This document shows positions 41,943-50,997 of a stretch of 64,000 bases of DNA, in pieces; the stretch's first letter is position 1, and the number at the start of each line of letters is the position of its first letter. Origin of the DNA: Paractinoplanes ferrugineus (lineage in GTDB: Bacteria > Actinomycetota > Actinomycetes > Mycobacteriales > Micromonosporaceae); contig NZ_BOMM01000047.1 of assembly GCF_016862195.1 (NCBI RefSeq), positions 1 to 64,000 on the forward strand. Reading direction: 5' to 3'. The notes beneath the pieces were generated by a model. The model was given only the letters and a program-made list of their open reading frames with translations. It had not been told where the DNA came from and did no database searches. The position numbers and the translations under genes were made by a program.

Positions 41943-42745
41943 CGACCGATTCCGCCGTGCGGGCGGACCGGACCCCCGTACGGCTGGACCTCGACGGCGC
42001 GGTGGGCATCCTGCGCCTGGACCGGCCACCGCTCAATGTGCTCGACCGGGCGACCCAGGCGGCCCTGCGCCGGGCCGCCGAGCAGGCCGCGGCCGACAGC
42101 CGGGTCCGCGCGGTGGTCGTGTACGGGGGGCCGAAGGCGTTCTCGGCCGGGGCGGACATCAAGGAGATGGCCGCCATGAGCCACGCCGAGATGGTCGCCC
42201 ACGCAGCCGTCCTCCAGGCCGCCTTCGACGCGGTCGCCGTCATCCCCAAACCGGTGGTGGCCGCGATCACCGGTCCCGCGCTCGGCGGTGGCTGCGAACT
42301 CGCGCTCACCGCCGACGCCCGCATCTGCGGCGCCGAGTCGCGGATCGGGCTTCCCGAGATCCTGCTCGGCGTCATCCCCGGCGCCGGTGGCACCCAACGG
42401 CTGCCCCGGCTGATCGGGCCGGCCCGCGCCAAGGAACTCATTTTCACCGGCCGCGCGCTCAGCGCCGTCGAGGCGTTGGAGATCGGCCTGGTGGACCAGG
42501 TGCAGCCGACCGACCAGGTCCTCGACAGCGCCGTCCGGTGGGCCCGGCGCTTCGAGAACGGCCCGGCCCTGGCCCTGCACGCCGCGAAGACCGCCGTCGA
42601 CCGGGGTCTGGCGACCGACCTCGCCGCCGGCCTCGCGGTCGAACGGTCGGTATTCGCCGGGCTGTTCGGCACCGAGGACCGGCTGACCGGCATGCGCGGC
42701 TTCATCGACGACGGTCCCGGCGCCGCCCGCTTCGCCGGACGGTAG
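41933..42745 (+). CDS. Enoyl-CoA hydratase/isomerase family protein
   Basis: 270 residues from the GTG at 41933, overlapping the SDR end by 10 bp. Crotonase fold: AFSAGADIKEMAAM (first oxyanion-hole loop), ITGPALGGGCELALTADARI and GLPEILLGVIPGAGGTQRLPRLIG. Both canonical Glu positions (CEL and PEI) are present, so a hydratase is likely rather than a pure isomerase. In phenylacetate breakdown the epoxide is handled by the crotonase PaaG, so a role on the oxygenated CoA ester here is reasonable inference. It is the last gene before a strong terminator. Confidence 0.92.
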   Translation: MVLTTDSAVRADRTPVRLDLDGAVGILRLDRPPLNVLDRATQAALRRAAEQAAADSRVRAVVVYGGPKAFSAGADIKEMAAMSHAEMVAHAAVLQAAFDAVAVIPKPVVAAITGPALGGGCELALTADARICGAESRIGLPEILLGVIPGAGGTQRLPRLIGPARAKELIFTGRALSAVEALEIGLVDQVQPTDQVLDSAVRWARRFENGPALALHAAKTAVDRGLATDLAAGLAVERSVFAGLFGTEDRLTGMRGFIDDGPGAARFAGR

Positions 42746-42758
42746 CCGGCCACTCCGA

Positions 42759-42791
42759 CCGCCGGCGGCCGATGCCATCGGCCGCCGGCGG
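42759..42791 (+). terminator. Terminator of the KASIII-Paa operon
   Basis: CCGCCGGCGGCCGATG (42759-42774) and its exact complement at 42776-42791 are separated by one base, which in RNA gives a very stable stem of about 14 bp with a small loop. It starts 14 bp after the hydratase stop and marks the right edge of the cluster. Confidence 0.8.
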
Positions 42792-42855
42792 CGGTCACGC
42801 GGCGACGTCCCGTCGCGGCATCAACCGGAAACGTTGGCGGCCTAGTCTTCGGACC

Positions 42856-44175
42856 ATGGTGCAGGCGGCGGATCTACGGGTGCGGACGCTCGGCGAGTGC
42901 CGGATCGACTCACCCTTGCAAGGGTTGCTCCACCGGCGTGGCACCACCGAGCATTACGTCGACGAGGCGGATCGCGTGCTGTTCGACGACACCCTCGCCA
43001 TGGTCGGCGAGCGGATCGGCACGCCGCCGTCGTTCGAGCCCAGCGGTCCGCGGCGGCAGATCTTCTTCGACCCGGCGAACATCCGAGTCGGCATCGTGAC
43101 CTGCGGCGGGCTGTGCCCGGGACTCAACGACGTGATCCGCGGGCTGGTCCTGGAGTTGAACTCGCATTATGGCGTGTCGCGGATCGTCGGGTTCCGCAAC
43201 GGCTACCGCGGGCTGGTCGCCCGGCACGGGCACGACGTCCTCGACCTGACGCCGGCCGCGGTGCAGCACATCAACGAGCACGGCGGGACCATCCTCGGCA
43301 CCTCACGCGGCAACCAGGACCCGGCCGAGATCGTCGACCGCCTCGAGCACCTCGGCGTGAACATCCTGTTCGTGATCGGTGGCGACGGCTCGATGCGCGG
43401 AGCCCAGCGGATCGCCCAGGAAATCACGTCCCGCGACCGGCGGATCGCGGTGGTCGGCGTGCCGAAGACGATCGACAACGACATCCCGTGGATCGGGCAC
43501 AGCTTCGGGTTCCAGACCGCGTTCGGCAAGGCGACCGAGTCGATCCGAGCCGCGCACACCGAGGCCACGGCCCAGCCCGGCGGCGTCGGCCTGGTGCAGT
43601 TGATGGGCCGGCACTCGGGTTTCATCGCCTGCTACGCGGCCCTGGCCAACAACGACGCCGACTACGTGCTGATCCCCGAGGTGCCGGTCGGTCTGGACGG
43701 GTTCCTGCCTCACCTCCGCCGGCGCGTCCGCGAACGCGGGCACGCGCTCGTGGTGGTCGCCGAGGGCGCCGGCCAGGAGTACCTGGCGGCGGACGGCGCG
43801 GACGCCTCGGGCAACCGGGTCCTCGGCGACTTCGGCATCTACTTGCGTGGCCGTGTCCTGTCCGACTTCGCGGCGGCCGGACAGGAGATCAACCTCAAGT
43901 ACATCGACCCGAGCTACGTGATCCGCAGCGTCCCCGCCAACCCGTACGACAGCGTGTATTGCCTGCGTCTCGCCCAGGCGGCGGTGCACGCGGCGATGGC
44001 CGGCCGCACCGAGATGGTGGTCGGCAGCTGGCGGAACCGGTTCGTGCACGTGCCGATCCCGCTGGCCGTCGCCTCCAGGAACCAGGTCGACCCCGACGGC
44101 GACCTGTGGATGTCCGTGCTGGAGGCCACGGGCCAGCCGACGTCGTTCGCCGTTCCGGACCGCGCCGCGGCGTAG
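42856..44175 (+). CDS. pfk: 6-phosphofructokinase (PfkA superfamily)
   Basis: 439 residues, larger than the 320-residue bacterial PfkA and closer to the plant/actinomycete long type with an N-terminal extension of about 80 residues. Motifs: GIVTCGGLCPGLNDVIR (nucleotide loop), ILGTSRG, VIGGDGSMRGA, catalytic VPKTIDNDIP and QLMGRHSGFIA. The Gly-Gly-Asp-Gly set with PKTIDND suggests either ATP or PPi use; I would call ATP by family context. Primary glycolysis, likely outside the cluster because the terminator at 42759 precedes it. Confidence 0.92.
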   Translation: MVQAADLRVRTLGECRIDSPLQGLLHRRGTTEHYVDEADRVLFDDTLAMVGERIGTPPSFEPSGPRRQIFFDPANIRVGIVTCGGLCPGLNDVIRGLVLELNSHYGVSRIVGFRNGYRGLVARHGHDVLDLTPAAVQHINEHGGTILGTSRGNQDPAEIVDRLEHLGVNILFVIGGDGSMRGAQRIAQEITSRDRRIAVVGVPKTIDNDIPWIGHSFGFQTAFGKATESIRAAHTEATAQPGGVGLVQLMGRHSGFIACYAALANNDADYVLIPEVPVGLDGFLPHLRRRVRERGHALVVVAEGAGQEYLAADGADASGNRVLGDFGIYLRGRVLSDFAAAGQEINLKYIDPSYVIRSVPANPYDSVYCLRLAQAAVHAAMAGRTEMVVGSWRNRFVHVPIPLAVASRNQVDPDGDLWMSVLEATGQPTSFAVPDRAAA

Positions 44176-44556
44176 CGGGGTCTCGGCTGACTACGACCCG
44201 GGTTCCTCATCGCGGGCATCCGTTCGGGTAGCCCTGCCGTCAGCTCCCGCCGGATCGACGAAATCGTCACTGCGGCACCGCATCTGACTCACCACGACGA
44301 CGAATGCCTATTTCGATATTGTTTGAATCAGGTAACCGGGTGGAAGAGGCTCTTGATTTTCCAGGTGATCCGACGGCGGGCAGGATCAGGCGGCGAACAG
44401 AAAATGATTTAGTCGACGGTACCCGTCAGATCCGGCGGCTTGACACGCATTGATAAGGTTCCGTACGGAAACAAAAGCGCATGCCCGGCGCAATTTTCGG
44501 CTCCGGCCGAAACCGCTCCGGATTGCCGCTGAAAATCCGACCCACGGGGAGTCCGA
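44176..44556. promoter_or_regulatory. Intergenic region with TTGACA box and palindrome
   Basis: About 380 bp ahead of the small secreted protein. TTGACA lies near 44440, and a 12-bp palindrome TTCCGTACGGAA is at 44459-44470. The region around 44290-44420 is AT-richer than average. The palindrome could be an operator. No -10 at ideal spacing is evident and no RNA gene is recognised. Confidence 0.4.
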
Positions 44557-45012
44557 ATGAGGAAATTCGCACGAATTGTTCGTCCCGGCCTGGCGGGAAT
44601 CGCGGCCTCACTGGTGGTCGCACTTCCCCTTGCCGTCGCGTCGCCCGCTCAAGCAGCCACGAAGTGCGGCGCGAAGAAGACGGTTCGAGTCAGCATTCAA
44701 TATCAAGCCTGCGACTCCAACAACAGCAGCGGGCACAGAGTCGACGGCTTCGCGAAGGTCCAGAACAACCACGGCAGCTCCGTGAAGATCAAGTTCGACG
44801 ACGGGTTCACCGTCAACGGCGGAAGCATCCAGTGGAGCCCGAACACGCCCGCCTCGGTCACCGTGCCCGCCGGCGCCAGCCAGGTCTCTGACGTGCTGGG
44901 CTTCGCGTACTGCCACAGCGGCGACAGCATCGGATTCGTCTTCCGGGTCTGGAACAACGACACCGACTCGTGGGGCGCGACCAGCTACGCCACACCGGTG
45001 CCCTGCCCCTGA
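44557..45012 (+). CDS. Small secreted protein
   Basis: 151 residues. A clear Sec signal peptide (RPGLAGIAASLVVALPLAVASPAQA, cleavage after AQA near residue 33) is followed by a mature domain of about 118 residues rich in Ser, Asn and Gly with four Cys, probably two disulfides. The strand-like pattern (SVKIKFDDGFTVNGGSIQW, SVTVPAGASQVSDVLGFAY) suggests a small beta-sandwich. No enzyme motif. It resembles small secreted proteins of actinomycetes with unknown function. Followed by a hairpin. Confidence 0.75.
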   Translation: MRKFARIVRPGLAGIAASLVVALPLAVASPAQAATKCGAKKTVRVSIQYQACDSNNSSGHRVDGFAKVQNNHGSSVKIKFDDGFTVNGGSIQWSPNTPASVTVPAGASQVSDVLGFAYCHSGDSIGFVFRVWNNDTDSWGATSYATPVPCP

Positions 45013-45054
45013 GACAGGTGGCTCGGTGACCCTTGCTTCCTGAGGCAGCGAGTG

Positions 45055-45084
45055 GATCCCGGCAGGCGCTGACCTACCGGGATC
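45055..45084 (+). terminator. Hairpin after the secreted protein
   Basis: GATCCCGGCAGG (45055-45066) pairs with CCTACCGGGATC (45073-45084), with one mismatch and a 6-nt loop, 43 bp past the stop. Confidence 0.55.
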
Positions 45085-45263
45085 TTCACCGCCGGTTCGG
45101 CCTTCGCGGTCCAGCGATCAGCTGCACCGATGGTCGCAACCACGGTCGATCTCGGCGGTTGTCAACCCCGCGGGCAAGACCTGCCGGGGTGATGTCCGCT
45201 TGAGAGGCGTGCACCGCACCAGTTCGATTCGCCACGTTTCCAGGGCGGTGCTGACCTGGGACC

Positions 45264-46007
45264 TCAGGCCGCGAGGATGGCGGCAAACCTGCGCTGGGCG
45301 AGGCCGAGCTGGCCGCGGATGTGGTGTTTCACGTCCGACTCGAGCGGGGTGTCCTCGCGATCAAGCAGTTCGCGGAGTACGGGCACGGCCGCGTCGTATT
45401 TTCGCGCGGACTTGAGAACCTTGGGCCCGATCGTATGGATGAGGCCGACGCCGTTGTCGGTGAAGTCGGACAGCTTGATCACCCGCGCCCACGGCTCGAC
45501 GTCGAGCACCATCGCGAGATGCTCGACGTAGTGTTCGATCCGGTCGACGCCGGCCGGCCGCTCGGGCATCGTCACCGCTTCGACGAGCCGCGCAACCCGC
45601 GACCCGAAACGTCCTTCGATGGCCGTGAGCGCTTGCCTGACAGGCGGCGGCCCGTGCTCGGTGATCCCGGCGACCGCCCACGGCTGGTCCTCCACCGCGT
45701 CGTGCAGCAATCCGGCCGCCAGCACCTGCGGATCTGTCACCCGGTAGTGGCACAGCATGCGTAAGGCCACCCGCAACACATGATTGACGTACGGCTCCCG
45801 TGTGCGGGCCTGATCCGCGTGCAACGTGGCGGCCCACTTGGCCGCCTCGGCGACCGTCACCCTCGGCTCCTCCGGCAGCTGGGCGAGTTCGAGTGTGAGC
45901 CGCTGCCGCAGGCCCGGTGTCCCGTGCACCTCGGTGACGGCGTGCAACGGCATGATCCGCAGCTGCGCGATCGAGACCGGATTCTGGTTCCATCCCCGTG
46001 TTGTCAT
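45264..46007 (-). CDS. HD-domain (RelA/SpoT hydrolase-like) protein
   Basis: 247 residues. The HD signature is clear: AAKWAATLHADQ...YVNHVLRVAL, LLHDAVEDQPW, then RVIKLSDFTDN. These are the metal ligands of the RelA/SpoT-type phosphohydrolase domain (H...HD...D). It lacks synthetase, TGS and ACT domains, so it resembles stand-alone HD or small alarmone hydrolases, though a (p)ppGpp substrate is not shown. It is divergent from a LysR gene with 69 bp between them. Confidence 0.8.
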   Translation of the reverse strand: MTTRGWNQNPVSIAQLRIMPLHAVTEVHGTPGLRQRLTLELAQLPEEPRVTVAEAAKWAATLHADQARTREPYVNHVLRVALRMLCHYRVTDPQVLAAGLLHDAVEDQPWAVAGITEHGPPPVRQALTAIEGRFGSRVARLVEAVTMPERPAGVDRIEHYVEHLAMVLDVEPWARVIKLSDFTDNGVGLIHTIGPKVLKSARKYDAAVPVLRELLDREDTPLESDVKHHIRGQLGLAQRRFAAILAA

Positions 46008-46042
46008 ACCTTCATGATCGCTTCCGGAAGACTTCGCGGGAA

Positions 46043-46067
46043 CTATGGCTTGGGCCGCTGGCTATAG
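46043..46067. promoter_or_regulatory. Candidate LysR box
   Basis: CTATGGC (46043-46049) and GCTATAG (46061-46067) are inverted with one mismatch around exactly 11 bases. It is a T-N11-A-type arrangement between the divergent HD and LysR genes. Confidence 0.45.
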
Positions 46068-46076
46068 GGTTGTTCT

Positions 46077-47033
46077 ATGAGTGACATCCGGGTCTCCTCC
46101 GATGCCCTCGCCGCGTTCGCGGCGTTCGCCGACAGCCTCAACCTCACCCGGGCGGCCGAACAGCTGCACATCAGCCAGCCGGCGCTGCACTCGAAACTGG
46201 CCACCCTGTCCCGCGAGTTCGGGCTGTCGCTGTACGAACGTATCGGTAACCGCCTCGAGCTCACGCCGGGCGGGGAGAACGTCGCTCGGTACGCCCGCGA
46301 GCATCAGCAACGCCTGGAGGCATTCCTCACCGAGTTGCACGGCGTACCCGCCGACCGGCCGTTGGTGACCGCCGCCGGGCACACCGCCTATCTGTATCTA
46401 CTCGGACCGACGATCCGCCGGATGCTCGCCGAACGCCCCGGAAGTCTGCGCCCGCTACACACCGACCGGACCGAGATGCAGACCGCGGTCCGCACCGGCC
46501 GCGCCCACCTCGGCATCTCCAACCTGCATGTCCTGCCCACCGACCTGACCGCCGTCCCGATCGCGAGCTACCCGCAGATGCTGCTCATGCCCGAGTCCCA
46601 CCGGCTGGCCAACAAGAAAGCCGTACGCCTGAAGGATCTGGCCGGCAGCGACCTGATCGTCCCGCCGCCCGCCCGGCCCCACCGCATCAGCCTGGAACGC
46701 GCCCTCACCGACGCCGAGGTCGCCTGGAACATCGCGGTGGAGGCCGAGGGGCTACCCATGACTCTCGACTTCGCCACGCTCGGCGTAGGGCTCGCCGTCG
46801 TCGCCGGTTGTGTCACGCCGGCGCCCGGACTCACCGTCCGACCCATCACCGACCTGCCCGTAGTCACCTTCCACGCGGTCCACCGACCCGGCGCCCTGGA
46901 CGATCCCCGCGTCTGCGCCCTGCTGGACACGATCCGCAACGACATCCGCTCACAACCAAGCCGAGTGTCCTCGGCCATCGAGGTTCGTCCCTCGTGCCAG
47001 CGCTCGGCCCGGCCAAGCAGGGAGACCCGATGA
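46077..47033 (+). CDS. LysR-family transcriptional regulator
   Basis: 318 residues. N-terminal winged helix: ALAAFAAFADSLNLTRAAEQLHISQPALHSKLATLSREFGLSLYERIGNRLELTPGG (about 8-65). The substrate-binding domain spans about 90-290 (VRTGRAHLGISN, LLMPESHRLANKKAVRLKDLAGSDLIVPP). It overlaps the methyltransferase ATG by 4 bp, so it is co-expressed with it. The likely targets are its own operon and possibly the divergent HD gene. Confidence 0.92.
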   Translation: MSDIRVSSDALAAFAAFADSLNLTRAAEQLHISQPALHSKLATLSREFGLSLYERIGNRLELTPGGENVARYAREHQQRLEAFLTELHGVPADRPLVTAAGHTAYLYLLGPTIRRMLAERPGSLRPLHTDRTEMQTAVRTGRAHLGISNLHVLPTDLTAVPIASYPQMLLMPESHRLANKKAVRLKDLAGSDLIVPPPARPHRISLERALTDAEVAWNIAVEAEGLPMTLDFATLGVGLAVVAGCVTPAPGLTVRPITDLPVVTFHAVHRPGALDDPRVCALLDTIRNDIRSQPSRVSSAIEVRPSCQRSARPSRETR

Positions 47034-47770
47034 ATACCGAGCCGCAGGCGGCAACATGGTCCGGCATCGCCGACTGGTACGACAACCTGCTCCAGTCCGG
47101 CAGCGGTCCCCACGAACTCGCGGTGCAAACCCTCCTGCGACTGTCGGCAACCGCGCCCGACGCCGACGTCCTGGACATCGCCTGCGGCCAAGGGCACGCG
47201 AGCCGAGCACTGGCACGAGCCGGAGCGCGTTCGGTCACCGGCGCCGATCTGGCACCGGAAATGATCGCAGCCGCACGCCGCCACGAAGCCGACGAACCGC
47301 TGGGAATCGAATACCTCGTCGAGGACGCCGCCACGCTGCACGCACTGCCCGACGCGGCATTCGACCTCGTGACATGCCAACTCGGCCTGATGGACATCCC
47401 CGATCTGACCGCCACACTCACCGCTGTGCACCGGGTCCTGCGGCCCGCCGGCGCGTTCGTGTTCGTCATCGGACACCCCTGCTTCCTGGCACCCGACGCG
47501 CGAACCATCACGACCGCCGACGGCCGACCGGCCCGGCTCATCACCGACTACCTGCACGAGCGGTTCTGGACCTCACGAAACCCCCGAGGCGTCCGCCGGG
47601 CCGGTAACCACCACCGCACCCTGGCGACCTACCTCAACTCCATCCTGACCGGTGGCTTCACCCTCGAACTCGTCAAAGAACCGACAGCCGGAACGCTGCT
47701 GGCACAACAGCAACCCGTCTATCGCGCAATCCCCATCTTCTTCGCCGCACGAGCACGCAAAACCCACTGA
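47030..47770 (+). CDS. Class I SAM-dependent methyltransferase
   Basis: 246 residues; ATG 47030 overlaps the LysR stop. SAM motif I is VLDIACGQGHASRALARAG, followed by acidic loop GADLAPEMIAAARR, motif II DAAFDLVTCQLGLMDIPD and post-motif VLRPAGAFVFVIGHP. It belongs to the Methyltransf_11/UbiE-like group acting on small molecules. The substrate is unknown. LysR coupling suggests inducible expression. Confidence 0.9.
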   Translation: MNTEPQAATWSGIADWYDNLLQSGSGPHELAVQTLLRLSATAPDADVLDIACGQGHASRALARAGARSVTGADLAPEMIAAARRHEADEPLGIEYLVEDAATLHALPDAAFDLVTCQLGLMDIPDLTATLTAVHRVLRPAGAFVFVIGHPCFLAPDARTITTADGRPARLITDYLHERFWTSRNPRGVRRAGNHHRTLATYLNSILTGGFTLELVKEPTAGTLLAQQQPVYRAIPIFFAARARKTH

Positions 47771-47865
47771 CCACCACCACGGCCGTCGCACGACCATCGC
47801 CGCTCGTCACACCGAGGCGGACAAAGCCGAGTGGCAAGAACCCCGCCTCGCCGGCGAGGACCCGC

Positions 47866-48591
47866 TCACCACGGGACCGGACCGTCGTCCTGCAAGAACA
47901 CGCCGGTCGGGCCGGCCGGCACGGTTGCCAGGTGTACGGCGATCGCGGCGCCCTGCTCGGCGGTCCGCTCCAACGACAGGCCCAGCGCGGCGGTGAAGTC
48001 CGTGGCCGTTGCGCCAGGCGCCACGGCGTTGACCGCGATCCCGTCGGCGGCCAGGGCCTTGGCGTACAGCACGGTGAGCATGTTCAGCGCCGCCTTCGAC
48101 GCCGGGTAGGCGAGCGCGACCCCCGTCGAGGCGAACGCATGGCCCGGGTCGGACTGCCAGGTCAGCGACCCGGTGCCGCTGGAGACATTGATGACGCGGG
48201 CGCCGTCCGCCTTGCGCAGCAGCGGCAAGAACGCCTCGGTGAGCCGAACCACGCCGAACAGGTTCGTGTCGAACACCGTACGCATGACCGCCAGGTCCAC
48301 GTCGCCGGCGAGCTGACCCACCCCGCCGCCGGCGATGCCCGCATTGTTGACCAGGATGTCGAGCCGTCCGTACCACTGCTGCACGTGAGCGACAGCGTCG
48401 CGCACCGAGCCGTCATCGGTCACGTCGAGCGGCACCGCCCGGCCGCCGAGACGCTGTGCCGTCCGCTCGCCGGAGGCGGCGTCGCGCGCCCCGACGACCA
48501 CGGTCATGCCGCGCTCGGCCAGCCCCTGCGCGATCGCCGCGCCGATACCCCGGTTGGCCCCGGTCACCAGGGCGATCCTCGTTGTTGACAT
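47866..48591 (-). CDS. Short-chain dehydrogenase/reductase
   Basis: 241 residues. Cofactor motif TGANRGIGAAIAQGLAERG, an Asp/Arg environment (GARDAASGERTAQ) suggesting NADPH, VNNAGIAGGG, catalytic Ser in VSSGTGSL and YxxxK in AYPASKAALN. It resembles plant-type carbonyl reductase SDRs. It is divergent from the LysR gene at 48663 with 71 bp between, a typical regulator-target pair. Confidence 0.92.
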   Translation of the reverse strand: MSTTRIALVTGANRGIGAAIAQGLAERGMTVVVGARDAASGERTAQRLGGRAVPLDVTDDGSVRDAVAHVQQWYGRLDILVNNAGIAGGGVGQLAGDVDLAVMRTVFDTNLFGVVRLTEAFLPLLRKADGARVINVSSGTGSLTWQSDPGHAFASTGVALAYPASKAALNMLTVLYAKALAADGIAVNAVAPGATATDFTAALGLSLERTAEQGAAIAVHLATVPAGPTGVFLQDDGPVPW

Positions 48592-48633
48592 GCCCCTATC
48601 CGAGCAGGGTGGCGGGACTCGTGTCCAAGATCG

Positions 48634-48650
48634 ATCGGGTGGGACCCGAT
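48634..48650. promoter_or_regulatory. Palindrome between SDR and LysR genes
   Basis: ATCGGGT (48634-48640), GGG, ACCCGAT (48644-48650): a perfect inverted repeat 12 bp ahead of the LysR start. Likely the LysR autoregulatory site. Confidence 0.5.
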
Positions 48651-48662
48651 ACCGTTGCGGGT

Positions 48663-49547
48663 ATGGACGACGTCGAGACCCGCGAGCTGCGGTACTTCGT
48701 GGCGGTCGCCGAGGAACTGCACTTCGGCCGGGCCGCGGTCCGGCTCGGCATCGCGCAGCCGCCGCTGTCGCGCGCGATCCGGCGGCTGGAACATCGCCTG
48801 GGTGTCGAGCTGCTGGAGCGTACGAGCCGCGGCAATCAACTCACCGAGGCGGGTGAGGTGCTGCTGCGTGAGGCGCGCGTGGCGCTGAATGCGGTATCGG
48901 CGGCAGTACGCCGATCGCGCCGGGCCGGCGCTGCGCAACCGTCGCTGGTACTCGCGATGAAGCCCGGCGGCGACGAGGGTCTGCTGCCGCGGATCCTGGC
49001 CGCGTACGAGTCGGAACCGGATGCCCTGCCGGTTCAGTTCGCGTTCTCGCTGGGCGAACGCGCGGCGATGCTGCGCAGCGGGCGAGCCGACGTGGGCCTG
49101 CTGCACCATCCGCAGAACGACCTCCAGGGGTTGGCCAGCGAGGCGCTGAGCGTGGAGCGGCGGGTGGTCGCCCTGGCCGACGGGCATCGGCTTGCGGCCC
49201 ATGACAGCGTGTGTCTGGCGGATCTGGCCGGCGAGACGATGCCGCAATGGCCGGAGGCAGTCGACCGTGGCCCCGGTCCGGTGGTGCGCGACGCCGGCGA
49301 GCTCATGCAACTCGTCGCGCTGGGACGGGTGGTGGCCCTGGTCGGCGAGTCGGCGCGGGACCGGCCCTACCGCGGCGTGACGTACCGCGCGGTGCGAGAC
49401 GCCCCGCCCGCGACGCTGGTCGTGGCGTGGCCGAAGGGCAGCCGGTCACGGCACGTCGCGGCCTTCGTGCGGGCCGCCCGCACCGCCGCCCAGGTCAAGC
49501 CGGTCGAATGCGGGCGACCCGCCAGTGGGAGTCCACCGGAACCGTGA
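48663..49547 (+). CDS. LysR-family transcriptional regulator
   Basis: 294 residues from ATG 48663; the longer upstream frame is non-coding in character. Winged helix: ELRYFVAVAEELHFGRAAVRLGIAQPPLSRAIRRLEHRLGVELLERTSRGNQLTEAG. Effector domain to about 285 (RSGRADVGLLHHPQNDLQGL, RVVALADGHRLAAHDSVCLADL). It probably controls the divergent SDR. Its last 53 bp overlap the convergent lipoprotein-like gene. Confidence 0.92.
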   Translation: MDDVETRELRYFVAVAEELHFGRAAVRLGIAQPPLSRAIRRLEHRLGVELLERTSRGNQLTEAGEVLLREARVALNAVSAAVRRSRRAGAAQPSLVLAMKPGGDEGLLPRILAAYESEPDALPVQFAFSLGERAAMLRSGRADVGLLHHPQNDLQGLASEALSVERRVVALADGHRLAAHDSVCLADLAGETMPQWPEAVDRGPGPVVRDAGELMQLVALGRVVALVGESARDRPYRGVTYRAVRDAPPATLVVAWPKGSRSRHVAAFVRAARTAAQVKPVECGRPASGSPPEP

Positions 49548-49932
49548 CGATGGCCGTCACGCCGTCGTCGGTGTCGACTACGAACTCGATGTGGTCGGGC
49601 CGGCTGATCCGGGGTGCGAGGTCGCCGCGGAGGGTGGCGGCGACCGGCTGCGGGAAGGCGTCGGTGTAGATCTGGCCCCGCAGGTCCGACGTGGCCAGCT
49701 CGGCGAGTCGAGATCGCCAAGTTGCCCTATCGAGGTCCTTGCGGACCCAGATGGTCGCGAAGCGGTGAGCGTTGTCGTACGCCTCTCGGTAGTTCACCAC
49801 CGGCCGTGTATCGGGCGCGACCGTCGAGTTGGAGAACTGCAGCCGGCCGGGCTCCTCGTCGGCGGTCGACGGCCCGGCGCAGGCGCTGGTGAGCCCGATG
49901 GCCACCATGGCGAGCGCTGTTCTGATCCGCAT
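49495..49932 (-). CDS. Putative secreted lipoprotein
   Basis: 145 residues. The N-terminus (MRIRTALAMVAIGLTSACAGPS) has a short basic n-region, a hydrophobic core and Cys18 after LTSA, a near-consensus lipobox. The mature part of about 125 residues (FATIWVRKDLDRATWRSRLAELATSDLRGQIYTDAFP, VDTDDGVTAIVTVPVDSHWRVARI) looks like a small alpha+beta NTF2-like or VirB8-like domain. This resembles extracytoplasmic actinomycete proteins linked to conjugation or the cell wall, but the match is weak. Confidence 0.65.
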   Translation of the reverse strand: MRIRTALAMVAIGLTSACAGPSTADEEPGRLQFSNSTVAPDTRPVVNYREAYDNAHRFATIWVRKDLDRATWRSRLAELATSDLRGQIYTDAFPQPVAATLRGDLAPRISRPDHIEFVVDTDDGVTAIVTVPVDSHWRVARIRPA

Positions 49933-49951
49933 AGGACTCCAGCATGGCGAG

Positions 49952-50728
49952 TTACCGGGACGGGCGCCACACCACGCTGACGTAGCAGAGGTTGGGGTCG
50001 TTGCCCGCGCCGTATTCGTGGTAGCAGGAGACGCTGCCGGAGCCGGTGGGGTGGCGGATCAGGTGCCGGGTCATGCCGGTGGCCGTCATGAGGGCGTCCC
50101 GGGCTGTTACCAGCTCCAATTCGCAACCGAAAGCTCGCAGCACTTCGGGGTATTCGGTGAATGGGTTTGTGCGGCGCCAGGCCGCGTGCTGCCACGTGTC
50201 TGACTTGCACTGCTGGGCCAGCACCATAACGGCTTCGGCGGGACCAGGAAAACCGTCGGGGAAAGCGGGTGGAAGGCCGCGTTCGTCGAGCGACTCGAGG
50301 AATGTCACGTCGGTCAGGATGTGGGCATTCGCGTCGTATTCGTAAGGCGGCGCAGGTGGGCGGAGCGGCTCCAGACAGCCGGGCACCCCGCTGGCGTCGA
50401 GGGCGGACAGGGCCGCCGCGACCACTCGCGGGGCCTGCTCGGCGTGGTCCTGCAGGTCCAGGTGGAGGGCCGGGCCGTCGTCGCCCAGAAGGGCGTCTAC
50501 CCAGTTGGGCAGGGGGTCGGTGGGCTCGCCGGGGTGCGGGATGGCTCGGACGGCGGCGGCTGCGGCCCGCAGGGCGGCCATGGCCGTCTCGTCGTCGGGA
50601 GTGTCGCGGAGCACCAGCACAGCCCGACTGGGACGGTCGGCCAGATAGGCGGCCAGGGCGGCCTCGTCTCGGTGCAACACGGCCGGAATTCTCGCACACG
50701 CGCATCGACGCAGATGAAGGGAAAGCAC
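49952..50728 (-). CDS. Hypothetical protein
   Basis: 258 residues; the start may be at an internal codon, because the first 15 residues are Arg/Cys-rich. No signal peptide. Helical first half (AMAALRAAAAAVRAIP, APRVVAAALSALDASG) and a mixed second half with FGCELELVTARDALMTATGM and SCYHEYGAGNDPNLCYVSVVW. No family recognised. It is 19 bp upstream of the lipoprotein gene on the same strand and may be co-transcribed. Confidence 0.6.
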   Translation of the reverse strand: MLSLHLRRCACARIPAVLHRDEAALAAYLADRPSRAVLVLRDTPDDETAMAALRAAAAAVRAIPHPGEPTDPLPNWVDALLGDDGPALHLDLQDHAEQAPRVVAAALSALDASGVPGCLEPLRPPAPPYEYDANAHILTDVTFLESLDERGLPPAFPDGFPGPAEAVMVLAQQCKSDTWQHAAWRRTNPFTEYPEVLRAFGCELELVTARDALMTATGMTRHLIRHPTGSGSVSCYHEYGAGNDPNLCYVSVVWRPSR

Positions 50729-50997
50729 AGCGTCGATTCAGGCTTTTCGGCACGCATCCGGGTCATGGCCAGGCGGGTAGCGGTATGCCGACAGCTACCG
50801 GCAATTTCACCTGAAGGAGTCGCCTCCGCAGGACGCGGACAGCTTCACCGACACCGCCTTCGAGGCCGACGGGAGGGGCGGATCTCTCGCCGCCCCGTCT
50901 GCCGTCGTCCGCGGAACGTGGGTCCGCGGTTGTTCCCGACGGGGGTGGCTGACCTGACCGGTTGACCAAGCCGTGCCCGTCGGCAATAGTGAGGCGT

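Larger units (their letters stand above)
12630..42745. other. Biosynthetic gene cluster under gamma-butyrolactone-type control
   Basis: Extent inferred from continuous operons, shared ARE-like palindromes and pathway logic. It contains 3,4-AHBA-forming enzymes, a carboxylic acid reductase, P450, GMC, FAD, MDR, SDR and aldehyde-dehydrogenase redox enzymes, an exporter, a KASIII pair, PaaA/PaaBC/PaaD and a full GBL synthesis-receptor circuit. No modular PKS or NRPS is present. The left border is uncertain, because korAB could be a host gene pair captured by the operon. The right border is the hairpin after the enoyl-CoA hydratase. Confidence 0.75.

Noticed and set aside
38678..42745. Interpretation as an ordinary phenylacetate catabolic operon
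   Set aside because: paaE, paaK, paaZ, paaJ and paaH-type partners are missing, PaaB-PaaC is fused, and the genes share a promoter with KASIII genes under an ARE.
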